Shown here piece after piece: positions 53,111 to 64,000 of a DNA stretch of 64,000 nucleotides; position 1 is the stretch's first letter; the number at the start of each line of letters is the position of its first letter. The position numbers and the translations under genes are program-made. Below the pieces are notes generated by a model that did not search any database, was not told the DNA's origin, and worked only from the letters and a program-made list of their open reading frames with translations. The stretch lies in contig CM044955.1 in assembly GCA_024516035.1 (NCBI GenBank), positions 56,199,257 through 56,263,256 of the forward strand, given 5' to 3'. The stretch is from Bactericera cockerelli (Eukaryota > Arthropoda > Insecta > Hemiptera > Triozidae).

Positions 53111-54884
53111 CTTTAGTAATTTCATTGTTGCGTTTTTAGTGATCGTTCCTCTTCTTCTCTTTTTTCTTGTATTTGAAGTGATGATTCCTTACGATGATAT
53201 TGATTTCTATATTGACTACTATAGTTCGAATTGTTTCATGAAGGAAGGAAAAAAAAAAAAATCTTCCGTCAAATGTCAAATCTATTCACTCCGAAGTTCA
53301 CCACTGGTATGCTAAGTCATAAATACATAAATAAATCAGGGAGGCACGTTTTTTGATCCTTAATAGCGAACGACGGGCTATCACGCGATTTCAGACGTTA
53401 TTTTATACGTCAGTATGGGGAATAAATGCCGTTATACTATTAAAAGCCTCTTTTATACTTTCGTAAAAATAATAAACTTGATGGTCCAAAAACTTATATG
53501 AGCATTAAGAGGCTTTGGATGGAAAAAAGAAAATGACATTTTAGGTAGGCTCTTCAGGGTGGTTCTCCGTAATAGAGTAGGAATTTTGTGGAAAATCCGG
53601 ATATCAGCTCCGAATATAGTTCCTAAGGGAATTCGAAAATCTATACCTGTATCAACTAGATCAAGGTACTTTAAAAAAATGCCTTAATGGCTTTCGAGTT
53701 TGACTTTGCAATCGGTAGGGTTAACATCTTCTAAACTCCATCATTTTCTTCCACGAAATCAAGAAATTCCGTCTTTCGAAAATAAGCACCACCCTTAGGT
53801 ACATTTCTACAGTCAGAAAGATACATTGAAATATAAAAGCTTTTTTGAAGGCTTCTTCTGCTGATGAAAATTGTACCCAAAATAAAGTTTACTTTTTATA
53901 TCTAGCATTAAAAAGAAAAATAATGGAGGCAAAGATAGGCCTATCGTTGCAGAGATTGTGTCTATGGAAGAACTGGAAGAGAATAATTGGATGGAATAGC
54001 AGGGTTAATGGGGAAGGAAAATGTGATAGGTTATGATAAGTCATTCGATAGGAGATTAAGTAAACTGTTAAAATATTTAGGTGGACATTATGGACAGTTA
54101 TGCAGGACCGTTGAAATTAGATAGAAGTTGAGATTTTTTTTTATTTAAAAAATAAATATTGTAATCGTGCATTTATAGTTGCCTTTTTTTTAATAACACT
54201 CCAACCTGTGACTCCCAAACAGAAAGTCTCCTCTCTTCTAAAGCAACCGCCGGAGAAGCAACTGTCACAGAATCTAATGAAAACATCCTACCATCCATAA
54301 AATTTAAACAGACATAAAAAGTAAAACTTTGACATTAAATTTGTTGACAGCATAACATAGTAACAACAACAACAACAAGAACAACAATAATTATAATAAT
54401 AAAAATAATAATGTACTTATAATAAAAATTATAATAAAGAACTCTTTTATTCAACGAGCCTGACGAGTGACTTAAAATGATACCATTATTTTTGTTGGAA
54501 AGTGGGAAATTAATCAGATTTTAACATGTACAAATGTACATTATAAATAAAACTACTTAGGTAATGTATGTGTAGTTGTGTACGTACATTATAACAGTGG
54601 GCAAAGTGCGCTACACAATAATGTTGGCATAATAAATAAACTTGTAAAATGAAACATGAAATAATTAATATTGAGCATGCAATAAATTAATTTCGATGAA
54701 TTAATTCAATTCGAGATACATAAATTACAAGAGGTTGTACTCGCGTCAGCTCTCGCCGACAGTATAATTATTACGTGCTGACAAATTGCCATAATTATAA
54801 ATTGGAGTAGTTTGCATTTTAATTGCATAATTAGTTTATTTTTTACTACCAAGTTCATATCTTGTATTTTGCTATGTATATGTA
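53111..54884. other. Unassigned AT-rich sequence
   Basis: No gene recognised; the 63-codon frame at 53845-54036 has no family features. An (AAC)n run lies near 54363-54386 and (AAT)-like runs near 54390-54435. Confidence 0.4.
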
Positions 54885-54886
54885 TA

Positions 54887-56926
54887 CAGAGTGTCCACTT
54901 TTAATGTGCGCCATAGGAAAAATACATGTAAAAACAGTTTTTCTTGTCTCAAAAGTCGCCATTAAGTATTTTAGTTAAACCAAAAATGTTAACTCATGTA
55001 TTTTTATCTGAGAAATCCACTGGTGGTAATTTCATACACCTGGGACTTACAGTTAAAAAGTTAAGGGTTCGAAATCCGAGAAATGTGTAATGTTTGAAAC
55101 TCAACATTTTTGTACAATTGGATACTCTATTTTATGTATTTTTTCACGAGAAATTGATTGGTAATATTTTCAATTACCTGGGGTTTACAGTTAAAAAGTT
55201 CTGGTTCGAAACCGAGTAATTGCGTTATGTTTGAAACTCAATATTTTCGTACACCTGGATACCTACCTGGTTTCTGGTTTTACTATCTGTTATACCCCAT
55301 TTTAGCATTCTTTAACTTTATTTGTGTATTTTTTCAATAGTAATAACGATTTCTGCTTTTTTTATCCAAAGTAGACCTACTGAAAAAAGGCGTGTTTTAA
55401 ACTTGAATACATGACTTTGTAAAAAAGGACAACTGATAATCAGTTTATGGGTAGATACTTACTGATATTGAAGTTAGATTCGATTTTCAAAGATTTCTCA
55501 ATCTGTCGTAAAATTCATTGCGAACATTTGCCAATTGACGTGCTGTTATGTTGTTGCATGCTTAAGTGATGGCATCTTTCAATGCCTCTACATTGGGGTA
55601 TGTTTTACCTTCGTGATAAAGTATTGTTTTTATGTAACCCCAAAGAAAAAAGTCATTTGGTGATAGATCGGGTGATCTTGCTGCCCCATCAATATCACCA
55701 TTGTGAGCTATCACCCTTCCTGGAAATGCTGCTTGTAAAAACTCTTTGACTAATCTTGAGTTGTGGGCTGGACAACCGTCCATTTGAGAAAAAAAAAATT
55801 CTCTTTCACCAACAACATTTGTGATTAATGGACCTATTTCATGAACAAGGAGGTCGAGGAAGAGTTCTGAAGTTAGATTTTCATTGTAGAATATTGGACC
55901 AATAATGTGTTGTCCTACTATTCCTGCCCAGACGTTTACTTTTTGTGGGTACTGAGTATGAGGCTGTACCAAGAGTAGAGGATTTTCTTTGGCCCACATC
56001 CGTGAGTTTTGAAAATTGGGAGCGTGTGTCAGATTAAAACTAGATTCGTCTGAAAAGCAAATATTTTCTAGCAGTCTTCTGTCAGCATTTATCAGGTCTA
56101 TCATTGTAGAACAAAAATGAATCCTTCTTTCATAATCACCATTCAATAACTGCTGATGTTTGCTGAAGACTGATAGCTACGATACTTATGTTTTTTCAGA
56201 GTCTTATGTTCAGATTGTACAGTGCTCTTGTTAAGGTTGAGCTGTCGACTTATTTCTCTTACACTCAGAAAGGGATCCCTTTCCACAAGGTTCAAAATGT
56301 TGGTCTCATTTTGAGAAGGAACTCTTCGGACATGTGTTGATGCGACTCGTTTGTCATGGAGAGAACCATCATTATCAAATTTTTTCACTGCCCTAAGGAC
56401 TTGACAATGATAGAAATAGGCACATTCTGGATGCTGTTCTAACCAAATATCACAGTTAAAAACCCGAAACTTTTTAACTGTTAGTATTACGTGTTTGAAA
56501 ATATCACCAATCGATTTCTCGTGAAAAAATACATAAAATAGAGTATTTATTCAGTTATGTACAAAAATGTTTCGTTTCAAACATAACGCAGTTACTCGGT
56601 TTCGAACCCAGAACTTTTTAACTGTAAACCCCAGGTAATTGAAAATATTACCAATCAATTTCTCGTGAAAATATACATAAAATAGAGTATCCAATTTTAC
56701 AAAAATGTTGAGTTTCAAACATAACACATTTCTCGGATTTCGAACCCTTAACTTTTTAACTGTAAGTCCCAGGTGTATGAAATTACCACCAGTGGATTCC
56801 TCAGATAAAAATACATGAGTTAACATATTTGGTTTAATTAAAATACTTAATGGCGACTTTTGAGACACGAAAAACTGTTTTTTACATGTATTTTTCCTAT
56901 GGCGCACATTAAAAGTGGACACTCTG
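54887..56926 (-). mobile_element. Mariner-like (IS630/Tc1/mariner) element with long terminal inverted repeats
   Basis: Both ends read CAGAGTGTCCACTTTTAATG going inward and are flanked by TA (TATA), the target of this superfamily. The inverted repeats are about 350 bp (54887 to about 55240 and about 56570-56926). Within them a module of about 150 bp ('cacgagaaattgattggtaa', 'cagttaaaaagttctggg', 'tgtttgaaactcaa') occurs twice on the left and three times on the right. The transposase gene between them is on the minus strand and broken. Confidence 0.9.
55487..56475 (-). pseudogene. Mariner-like transposase, broken (DD41D-type spacing)
   Basis: The N-terminal part (minus, about 56475-56160) holds a helix-turn-helix: 'RAVKKFDNDGSLHDKR', then 'LSVREISRQLNLNKSTVQ'. 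The catalytic part (56146-55562) has 'ICFSDESSF' (first D), 'VNVWAGIVG', 'FFSQMDGCPAHNS' (second D) and 'SPDLSPNDFFLWGYIK' (third D). By my count 41 residues separate the second and third D, as in the rosa-like DD41D mariners; classical mariners have 34. Lesions: the two parts lie in different frames, with the shift at about 56150-56170; an in-frame stop at 55562-55564, beyond which the same frame goes on (ITARQLANVRNEF) to a stop at 55487; and no start Met seen, since the upstream end merges with the terminal repeat. It should be inactive. Confidence 0.85.
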
Positions 56927-56929
56927 TAT

Positions 56930-57154
56930 AGCCCTCCGTCGCTTAACGGTTGTGACTACTGTCCGAAGTCCAGAGATCCTGAGTTCGATCCCAGGTAGGA
57001 GCAGACTTTTCACACATTCTGTTCCAGACAGAAAATTCTGTTCCTTCTGTTGAGGCTGGCATTTCCGGCCCTACCCAGGCTGGGTGAGGTTAATGTGTGT
57101 GTCTGTTACGATTCCCAGTGAATGGAGGGTAAAACCCCCGTCCTAATCCAGAAA
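56930..57154 (+). mobile_element. Composite tRNA-headed SINE, family B, 3'-truncated
   Basis: 'ccctccgtcgcttaacggtt', 'gactactgtccgaagtcc', box B GAGTTCGATCCC and the central domain ('cctacccaggctgggtgag', 'gaatggagggtaaaacccc', 'gtcctaatccag'). It stops at the end of the shared domain without either tail. It begins directly at the mariner element's right end. Confidence 0.85.
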
Positions 57155-58439
57155 AATACAAAAAACGAACAGAATTCCGATAACTTCTAATATTACAAAA
57201 AATCGGATGTAAAAGATAGGAGCAGTAATTATGATTATGTAGATGAATGGTTCTAGGAACAGAAAGTCGTTGACCAGACTCTTGACATGTACATGAGGAT
57301 AGGAAGGATCCAGACTTTTCACAACATAAGGATAGTAACAATATACATGAATCTAATGAAATGCATCTTACACCGTCAACTCTAAAACCACCTTGTCTCC
57401 TGAGAAAGCATAATCTCGTTTTCCATAGAGTATGTATGTTGGTACCTACCTGGGAGAACTCTGTTGTTTATCTTTCAAGACGCGAGGAAAGTTTGCGCGG
57501 AACTTTTTCAATTTATATTTCTTGTTATTTTTAATGTAAACTGAGTGATATCATTATTTTTTTTAACGAAGCGTGTAGGGGTTTCCGAGAGTGGAGCTCT
57601 CATATTTTGATTTAATTACAATAATAACGAAGACTTTTATTATTATGATGTGTTTTTTTTATTAAAAGATACGTGTCAATTGATGTAAAATGAAAAAAAT
57701 CCAGAAATAAAAATTTACAATTTGAGAGTAGAAAGTCGAAAGTCCCATCTTTGCATCTCATGAATAATTACAATACTTTCCTTATTATAGGATAAGGATC
57801 CAGGAAAAGAAACTAAAAATCTGGTGTGACACCACACGACATTCCTTATCACTTGAAAGAAGTCAAATTCCGCCACTGGTGACAGTTAGGTTAAAACTAA
57901 TAACTAATTCGCAATCAGGACCTCAAAATCGTTGGATTTGATGTGTCACAACCCGATTGTAAGATGAATAGTAAAAAAGTTCAAGATATCAAAAAGATTA
58001 GCGCAGTAAACTCCTGCAAAATGTTGTTCTCCAACTGTTTTTATATATCTAACCAATTCAAAGGAACAGTCCCTGGGGCGAAAATCCCCGGCTGGTCAGA
58101 AGTTTTCAACAAGAAATTCTCAAACTAAACAAGGAAAAAAATTAGTACGATGGTACTATAATTAATAAATGAAATTAATTTCATTTTATAGTACCTATGT
58201 GATTGTATTAAAATCCGTCCTATAAAACACCATCATTCGAAGGCCTTCTTTTTAGAGAAGTTTTTTTTAAACAAACAGTTTCTGAAGTTGCAAATACAAC
58301 TGTGTCTAGGAAAAGTTTTATGGACCTGAATAATTGAAGTGGTGGATGCAGATAGTGCGATAGTTTACAGCCGAGAGAAAAGAAAATGAGATGGTAGCAA
58401 TTTTATGACTTGCGGAAAAGTGTGGCCGCAATTCAATAG
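57155..58439. other. Unassigned sequence
   Basis: A palindrome of the ACTTTCCTTATTATAGGATA type lies at about 57772-57800. Short frames (57090-57341 minus, 57943-58128 plus) are unsupported. Confidence 0.4.
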
Positions 58440-59095
58440 CAACTCATAAATGGGAACAGGAGAGGGAGGAGGAGAAGGAGAGAAAGAGGGAGAGAGAGAC
58501 AAAGATATGGAGGGAGAGAAAGAGTCAGGGAGAAAAAAAGAGAGAGAGGGGGGGAGAGAGAAGGAGAGAAAGAAGCAGGGAGAGGGAGGGAGAGAGGGGG
58601 GAAGGAGGGAGGGAGAGAAAGAGTCAGGGAGAGGAAGCGAGAGAGAGAGGGGGAGGGAGGAGAGAGAGAGAGAAAGGGGGAGGGAGGGAGAGAGAGAGAG
58701 GGGGAGGGAGGGAGAGAGATAGAGAGAGGGAGAGAAATAATCAAGGAAAGGAAGAGAGAGAGAGAGGGAGGGAGAGAAAGAGTCAGTAAGAGGAAGAGAG
58801 AGGGAGAGAGAGAGGAAGGGAGGGGGAGAAAGAGTAAGGGAGAGGAAGAGAGAAAAAAGAGGCAGGGAAAATGAGAAAGAGAGAGGAGTGTATAAGGACT
58901 TGGTAATCTCTTGAGTGTACATTTTTAATCCGGAACACTTGTCTTCTAGGAAGTAGGTAGAGTGAGGGAGAGAGAGGGAAGGATATGGAAATTGAGACCG
59001 ATAGAGAGACAGTGAGGGAAAGGGAAATTAAACAGAGGGAGAGAGAGAAAGAGAAAGAAAAAGAGGAAGAGAAAAAAAAGAGTGAGAGATAGATA
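58440..59095. repeat. Purine-rich (GA/GGGA)n tract
   Basis: Plus strand almost wholly A and G, with GGGAGGGAGAGA motifs and recurring 'gaaagagtcagggag' phrases (about five times), suggesting decayed tandem units. The 185- and 103-codon minus frames are Ser/Leu/Pro artefacts. Confidence 0.85.
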
Positions 59096-59218
59096 ATATA
59101 TAAAAGGAGTGCAGTACTCTTAACCTACTCGCTGACTGAAATTAAGTGGTTAGATACTCTGTCAGGTTTTCATCAGGTTGCAATTAAAGTGGTATAAATA
59201 TCTAACTGGATGTGCTTT

Positions 59219-59428
59219 TTTTTCAATTGGATTTAACGTCGCAATTTCACAACAGTGATTTTACCCTCCATTCGCAGGAAACTGACAAACCTGCTACCCA
59301 TATAATCCTCACCGACCATGGGTTGGGCCAGAATGCCAGCATCATGAAGTCTTGACCCTTCTAGACGTTGCTTAAATCCGGTGATCCTACGAGAACTGGT
59401 GCATTAAACCCGTCATCGACGCTGGCAG
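59219..59428 (-). mobile_element. 5S rRNA-derived SINE, subtype 2
   Basis: Minus strand: 'ccagcgtcgatgacgggt', 'ttctcgtaggatcaccgg', 'atttaagcaacgtctag', 'caagacttcatgatgctgg', 'cattctggcccaaccca', then the central domain and a short A-rich tail. Box C is lacking, as in the other subtype 2 copies. Confidence 0.8.
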
Positions 59429-59650
59429 ACGTGATTTTAACCTAATATATCTGTTATTTTTATTAATTTTATTTTTTATAGCCGTATCAACTATAGATTT
59501 TAATATAAGTACAATGTTACATACATGCTTATACAACAATTTAATTTAATGATGTATATTTATTTTAATTTTCTTTACAATTTTTGTGGCTCTCTCCCTG
59601 AGGAATACTTCTAAGGATACTTTTTATAAGAGTTCACCTTTTGGAATTCT

Positions 59651-59907
59651 TTTTTTTTAAGTGGGGTTTAACGTCGCTTTCAACTGCCATGGTCATATCA
59701 CGACGGGGGTTTACCCTCCATTCGCAGGAAACTCACAAACCTGCTACTTTCATTGACCTCACCCAGCCTGAGTGGGGCCGGGAAAAGCCAGCGTCACGAG
59801 AATTAGAATTTGAATGGTCACCCATCCAAGTCTTAACCTCGCTGGATGTCGCTTAACTTCGGTGTTCTGAAGGGAACCGGTGTATTCAACATGCCATCGA
59901 CGCTGGC
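59651..59907 (-). mobile_element. 5S rRNA-derived SINE, subtype 1, young copy
   Basis: Full-length on the minus strand from GCCAGCGTCGATGGCATG to a poly(A) (plus-strand T run 59651-59658). Box A and box C-like segments are intact. TTTTGGAATTCT is present on both sides (about 59639-59650 and 59908-59919), a 12-bp target-site duplication. Confidence 0.93.
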
Positions 59908-59919
59908 TTTTGGAATTCT

Positions 59920-60327
59920 GTATGCTAACTTTAGAAATCCATCAAATACCCCTTGACTTTCACATTGAGCTTGTATCGACGACGTCTGAAAAGAGAGAGA
60001 GAAGAGGAGAGCCAGTTGCTGCTGACAGAAATTTGATATCTGTCAGCATTTTCAGCATTTAGTCTGTGACGTGACAAGTAAGTTAGAAAATAAATTGATG
60101 ACGCTCGTTAGATTAAATAGACTGCGTTAGTTATTGCTTGTTGATGGTTAACCGCTTAACACATTCAGCGGCGTAAACCCATATGAGGGCTTTTTTAGAA
60201 ATAGACCTGGTACCGAAAACCCTTTATTCATTTTTTTGACTTGCACCGTTTCCGTACACTAAACCCCTATAAGACTTGTGTTTCAATGTCTTTCTTATGG
60301 GATTATGATTGTCCTTGAACAGAGCTA
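59920..60327. other. Unassigned sequence
   Basis: No feature recognised. Confidence 0.4.
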
Positions 60328-60436
60328 CTCACGTGTTCGGAAGAACAGTGCGAAAAGTCTGCTCCAACCGGGAATCGAACTCAGGACCTCTGGAATACGG
60401 GCAGTAGTCACAACCGTTACACCACGGAGGCTGGCG
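60328..60436 (-). mobile_element. Family B SINE, head and link only
   Basis: Minus strand: 'gccagcctccgtggtgtaac', 'ggttgtgactactgcccg', box B GAGTTCGATTCCC, 'agcagacttttcgcactg'. It ends before the shared central domain. Confidence 0.75.
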
Positions 60437-60720
60437 TGTTTGTGAGCAGTACAAAAGTATAAACGATGTAATGAAGTATGAAAACAAATTGATGGGCTTT
60501 TTTTATGGTTTCTTATTAAAATTATCTAATATGATCATCGCTCATAATTTAGAGTTTCTTGTTAAAATTATCCATTCATGGCTCATAGTTTTTGGGAGGT
60601 ATAGAAATATGAACGATGTAATGAAGTATGAACAAGAATTGATGAGCGCTCTTGGAGTTCTAGTTAAAATAATCCATCAGTATGAACATCAGCTCATAGT
60701 TGCTGAACCATAAATTGATA
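60437..60720. repeat. AT-rich stretch with imperfect direct repeats
   Basis: 'aacgatgtaatgaagtatga', 'attgatg', 'gttaaaat-atcca' recur at about 60467-60560 and 60610-60690, giving a diverged duplication with a period near 145. No gene. Confidence 0.55.
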
Positions 60721-60775
60721 GGGTGGAGAGAGAGAGAGCGAGAGAGGAAAAGAGTGAGAGAGAGAAAGAGAGAGG

Positions 60776-60815
<40 letters not shown>

Positions 60816-60854
60816 GAGTGAGAGAGAGAAAGAGAGAGGGAGAGAAAGAGAGAG

Positions 60855-60885
<31 letters not shown>

Positions 60886-60956
60886 GAGAGAAAAGAGAGA
60901 GAAAAAGAGAAGAAAAGAGTGAGAGAGAGAAAGAGGGAGAGAGAGGAAAATAGTGA

Positions 60957-60995
<39 letters not shown>

Positions 60996-61260
60996 GAAGA
61001 GAGAGGAGAGAGAGAGAGATATATAATGAGGGAGAGAGTAATAAATTGAGGAACATAATAGGTATGTATAGAAAAACGTAGAATAGAGTGTGAGTGAGAA
61101 AGGAGAGAGAAGAAAGATAGATATATGGTAAGAGAGAGTGAGATTTAGTGAGGGGAGAGGGAGATAGAGAGATTGAGGGAAAGAAAGAGCTAGAGATTGA
61201 CGAATAAGGAGAGACAGAAAGAGAGATAGGGGAAGAAAGAGGGAGAGTGGAAGGAATAAG
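60721..61260. repeat. (GA)n-rich purine tract
   Basis: Long runs of GAGAGA with periodic 'gaaaagagtgagagagaga' phrases. The 215-codon minus and 108-codon plus frames are low-complexity artefacts. Confidence 0.9.
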
Positions 61261-61377
61261 AAACAAGTTTTGATAAAATTTCAGCTGAGAAAGTAATTTA
61301 GTGTAAAATTTAAAGGAACTTGAGATAGAAGATGTCTCCACACTACTTCCACCTCCCTTACTCTTATGTAATCTATC

Positions 61378-61605
61378 ATATCTCTCTCTCTCTTTCTTTC
61401 TCCCTCTCTTTTTTTCATCTCCCTACTCTCTCGTTCACCCTCTATTATACCATCTCTTTCTTATAGCATAACTTTCTATCTCTCTCTCTCTTTTTGTTAT
61501 CCTCCTATTTTTTTACACTAACTCTCTTCCTCCCAAATCCCTTTCTATATGTATACCGCTGCCCTTCTTATCTCTTTTTCTCTTCTTCCTTTTAAAAGGC
61601 CTATC
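61378..61605. repeat. Pyrimidine-rich tract
   Basis: C/T-rich on the plus strand, opposite in strand bias to the preceding purine tract; (CT)n at about 61380-61394 and 61480-61492. Confidence 0.75.
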
Positions 61606-61682
61606 TCACACTTCATAACATTGTAGACAGTAAATTATAAATCAGTTACTGCCACAACAAAAATCATGTCTAAATTTCATGC

Positions 61683-62006
61683 CTAAAATTATTAAAGACT
61701 GATTGGAGTTCCACAAGAGGAGCACCGACATAACACCGACCTGTAATTAGATCTATTGTGACCAGTTGATCATATTTGGTTTTAACGTCCTGATTTGAAG
61801 TAGTCAGGATCGGGGTTCTACCCTCCTTTCGCTGGGAATCGTACCAGCTGCTCACATTAACTTCACCCAGCCTGGGTAGGGCCGGCAATGCCAGACTCAC
61901 GTGTTTGGAGGTAACAGAATTTTCTTCGAAAAGTCTGTCCTAACCTGTACTCGGGATCTCTGGACTACGGGCGGTAGTCACAACCATTACGCCACAGAGA
62001 CTGGAA
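61683..62006 (-). mobile_element. Composite tRNA-headed SINE, family B, second tail type
   Basis: Minus strand: 'ccagtctctgtggcgtaatg', 'actaccgcccgtagtcc', degraded box B, 'gccggccctacccaggctgg', 'cccagcgaaaggagggtag', 'atcaggacgttaaaacc', then the tail 'caactggtcacaatag', 'ttatgtcggtgctcctctt', 'gtggaactccaatcagtc'. Same tail as the 28377 copy. Confidence 0.85.
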
Positions 62007-62194
62007 CTTCCAAGCTAACTTTACATCAATTTCTTCTGTTTCAGGTATTTTCTCTGTCTTTGGTGTTCAATTCAGGAGAGCTGTAATAGGTCTATTCAGA
62101 TGTCATTTATAGACGGTAAAAAAATTAAGTTGAAATATTTTTAGGTAAAATGAGAAGAGTACCTACCAAAATCATACTCCAAAAAGATAAAAAC

Positions 62195-62832
62195 ATTTTA
62201 TTTCCGAATAGTTTCTAATGTGTTCGTTTTTGTAAAAAACAAATATTTTTTTGCTCCTAAGCAACTCTTGTGTCTGTCGGTCTGTCGCTTAAAAACATTC
62301 CTTATTACAGGCAAACCTCAAAAACTACAAAGCGGATTTTGTAGAAATTTTGTAAACATAATATTGTAGGAGACCTTTTGTAGGTCCCATTTTAAATTCA
62401 TCAACTTTGTACTAGCGGTTCTTGGTGATAGAGGCCATGCGCCTGACCACTAACTTTTTACTTAAAATCTTATATCTCGTGAATGGTACACTCGATTTTG
62501 ATGAAATACCTATTGTATGTATGTGTGTATTAGAGTTTTACATAGTGCATTTATATTTATTTTTAAATAAATGTTAAGTGAGTTCTGATATTTAGGAGAA
62601 ACTGAAATTTTGGACAAAAAAGTCAAAAAATACATGTAGGGTCTACGACTTACCGATACAGAATTTTTTGTAGAATCTAGATAGTAGGAAAAACGGTATT
62701 TTTTAACGGTATTTAAAGAAAATTGATTTAGCGGTTTTGGAGATAAAAGTGATTTAGTATAAAATCTCAAAATTGCCATGTGTATACAATGTGAACCAAT
62801 CATGAGGAAGTATTGTGTCCATAATTGGAAAT
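62195..62832 (+). repeat. Family H repeat, second long copy
   Basis: Follows the 51491 copy throughout ('gcctgaccactaacttttta', 'tatatctcgtgaatggtac', 'cttaccgatacagaatttttt', 'gaaccaatcatgaggaagt') with many substitutions. The palindromic head is partly deleted. Confidence 0.75.
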
Positions 62833-63282
62833 TTCTATAATATAGATTTATACAGAAATCCGTTATATAAAATATTCACAAAATACAATTTTCCATATTT
62901 ATAAAAAAAAAACTTATGATAATTATGATTAATCTATTGAATAAATAATATCAATAATGGTAGATTTGAAATATTTGAAGAAGAAGAAAAAAAAAAAAAA
63001 AAAAAATGCTCAAACTGTTGATATTCATAGACTGTTGACAAATGTTCAAATAATGTAAATTTACGAGAAAGTCAATAATTTCATTGAAGATAATCCCATA
63101 ATTTATTACTCATATTGTTGACACTACTAGACAGTCTGACTGCAGCAAAAAGTTTAATATCTAATTTACTATGGAAATCAATTACGAGTATAATAATATA
63201 CGTACTCATTGCCTACTCTAAACATTAAACAGTACATATTATTGTATGTATGATAAATATTTCATGTTGATCATACTGTGTG
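62833..63282. other. Unassigned AT-rich sequence
   Basis: A poly(A) run of about 20 lies at 62988-63006; nothing else recognised. Confidence 0.4.
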
Positions 63283-64000
63283 TTCCATTATTAAGTGCAC
63301 ACTCAAATATCTCTCGGAAACAACTGAAGGTACAAAATATCTGTTCTCGGATGATACTTATACCTCCGAGAGAGAAATCTAGTGGCGACCTTTGGAAGTT
63401 TTTTCGATGACCCCTTCAAGGTTTTTTCAAGGTACACTTTGGAATTTATAGTCTAGGGAATTCCCTAAATTTTATGACATTTTTGAAATCTACTTAGGAT
63501 TTTAGAAATAATTACATTTTATTTTTGTTACACCCAATTTCACATCCATTTGGGAGTGTGAGATTTTTTCCATCTTAGACAATTAGTCTGACAACTCTGA
63601 CATATCAAATCAGTCAGTTTAGGTGCTGGACACAGGGTAATATTGGTTCTTCATTTTAATTAATTATTTGGATCTCAATTATAGGGGACCCAAAAAGTTT
63701 AGTAAAAAACGATGAATAAAAAATAACACTGATCTGACACACTCAAAATATTAGATGGAAAAAATCTCACACTCACAAAAGGGTGTGAAACTGGGTGTGA
63801 CAAAATTATACGTGACAATTTGCTTGTACCTAAAATTCTAAGTAAATTTCAAAAAATGTCATAAGAACTAGGGGGTTCTTTTTAAAATTCCAAAGATGAG
63901 TTTGAAATAAATTTAAAGAGTTCATTCGATAAACTTCTATAGCTCATCATTGGATTTTCCCTTTGGAATTATTCAAATCACCTCTGAACAGATTTTTTAT
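63283..64000. mobile_element. Fold-back element running off the window
   Basis: Blocks on the left ('gacctttggaag...gatgacccc', 'attttatgacatttttgaaa', 'gttacacccaatttcaca', 'tgagattttttccatct') return inverted on the right ('agatggaaaaaatctca', 'tgtgaaactgggtgtgac', 'aaaaaatgtcataag'). Centre near 63665. The start (ACTGTGTGTTCCATTATTAA) is similar to the mariner element's end at 54887. The right end lies beyond 64000. Confidence 0.65.

Noticed and set aside
58365..58922. Ser/Leu/Pro-rich 185-codon frame (and those at 42544, 60694, 58450, 60700)
   Set aside because: Pure translation of purine or pyrimidine tracts; adjacent frames on both strands are also open, with no complexity.

Overview
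The window looks like a gene-poor, AT-rich, heavily transposon-invaded stretch of an animal nuclear genome, most likely an insect. Evidence: pol III-type SINEs with 5S rRNA-like and tRNA-like heads, poly(A) tails and target-site duplications; a non-LTR retrotransposon; a mariner-type element; a Helitron-like end; and seven tandem units of the arthropod telomere motif (CTAAC = TTAGG on the other strand) at 7336-7371. A hemipteran is my guess only. I find no host protein-coding gene, true tRNA or true rRNA gene. Most short open frames are repeat shadows.

Layout. 1-310 pyrimidine-rich tract. 0.4-26.2 kb: dispersed SINEs of several families, a 21-bp motif array (3.85-4.46 kb), an interstitial telomeric repeat, two long fold-back elements (8873-9756 and 18158-19807), a short Helitron (11125-11396), a 55-bp minisatellite (16561-16835) and a 0.2-kb palindromic MITE. 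26203-26225 is an N gap. 26226 to about 33047 is one large inverted repeat centred near 29645, whose second arm is an error-rich mirror of the first; this is best read as an unsplit fold-back long read. From there to about 47.2 kb the sequence stays noisy (runs of C, T and A, broken SINE copies). From about 47.6 kb it is clean again: a small MITE, a 5'-truncated LINE with one intact 757-residue reverse transcriptase frame (48638-50911, minus), a 0.74-kb hairpin-headed repeat, a perfect 30-bp hairpin between 17-bp direct repeats (52624-52799), a complete mariner-like element with a broken DD41D-type transposase (54887-56926), purine-rich tracts (58.4-61.3 kb), more SINEs, and the start of another fold-back element at the right edge.

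How the parts relate. The most interesting signal is modular SINE evolution. A 5S-headed family (two subtypes) and a tRNA-headed family (family B) carry the same central domain of about 100 bp; family B copies then differ in their 3' tails. Several fold-back elements begin CAGGGTG or CAGAGTGTCC next to TA, like the mariner element, and may be non-autonomous relatives mobilised by such a transposase. The LINE reverse transcriptase, or a relative, is the kind of enzyme that would mobilise the SINEs, but no tail match links this LINE to them here.
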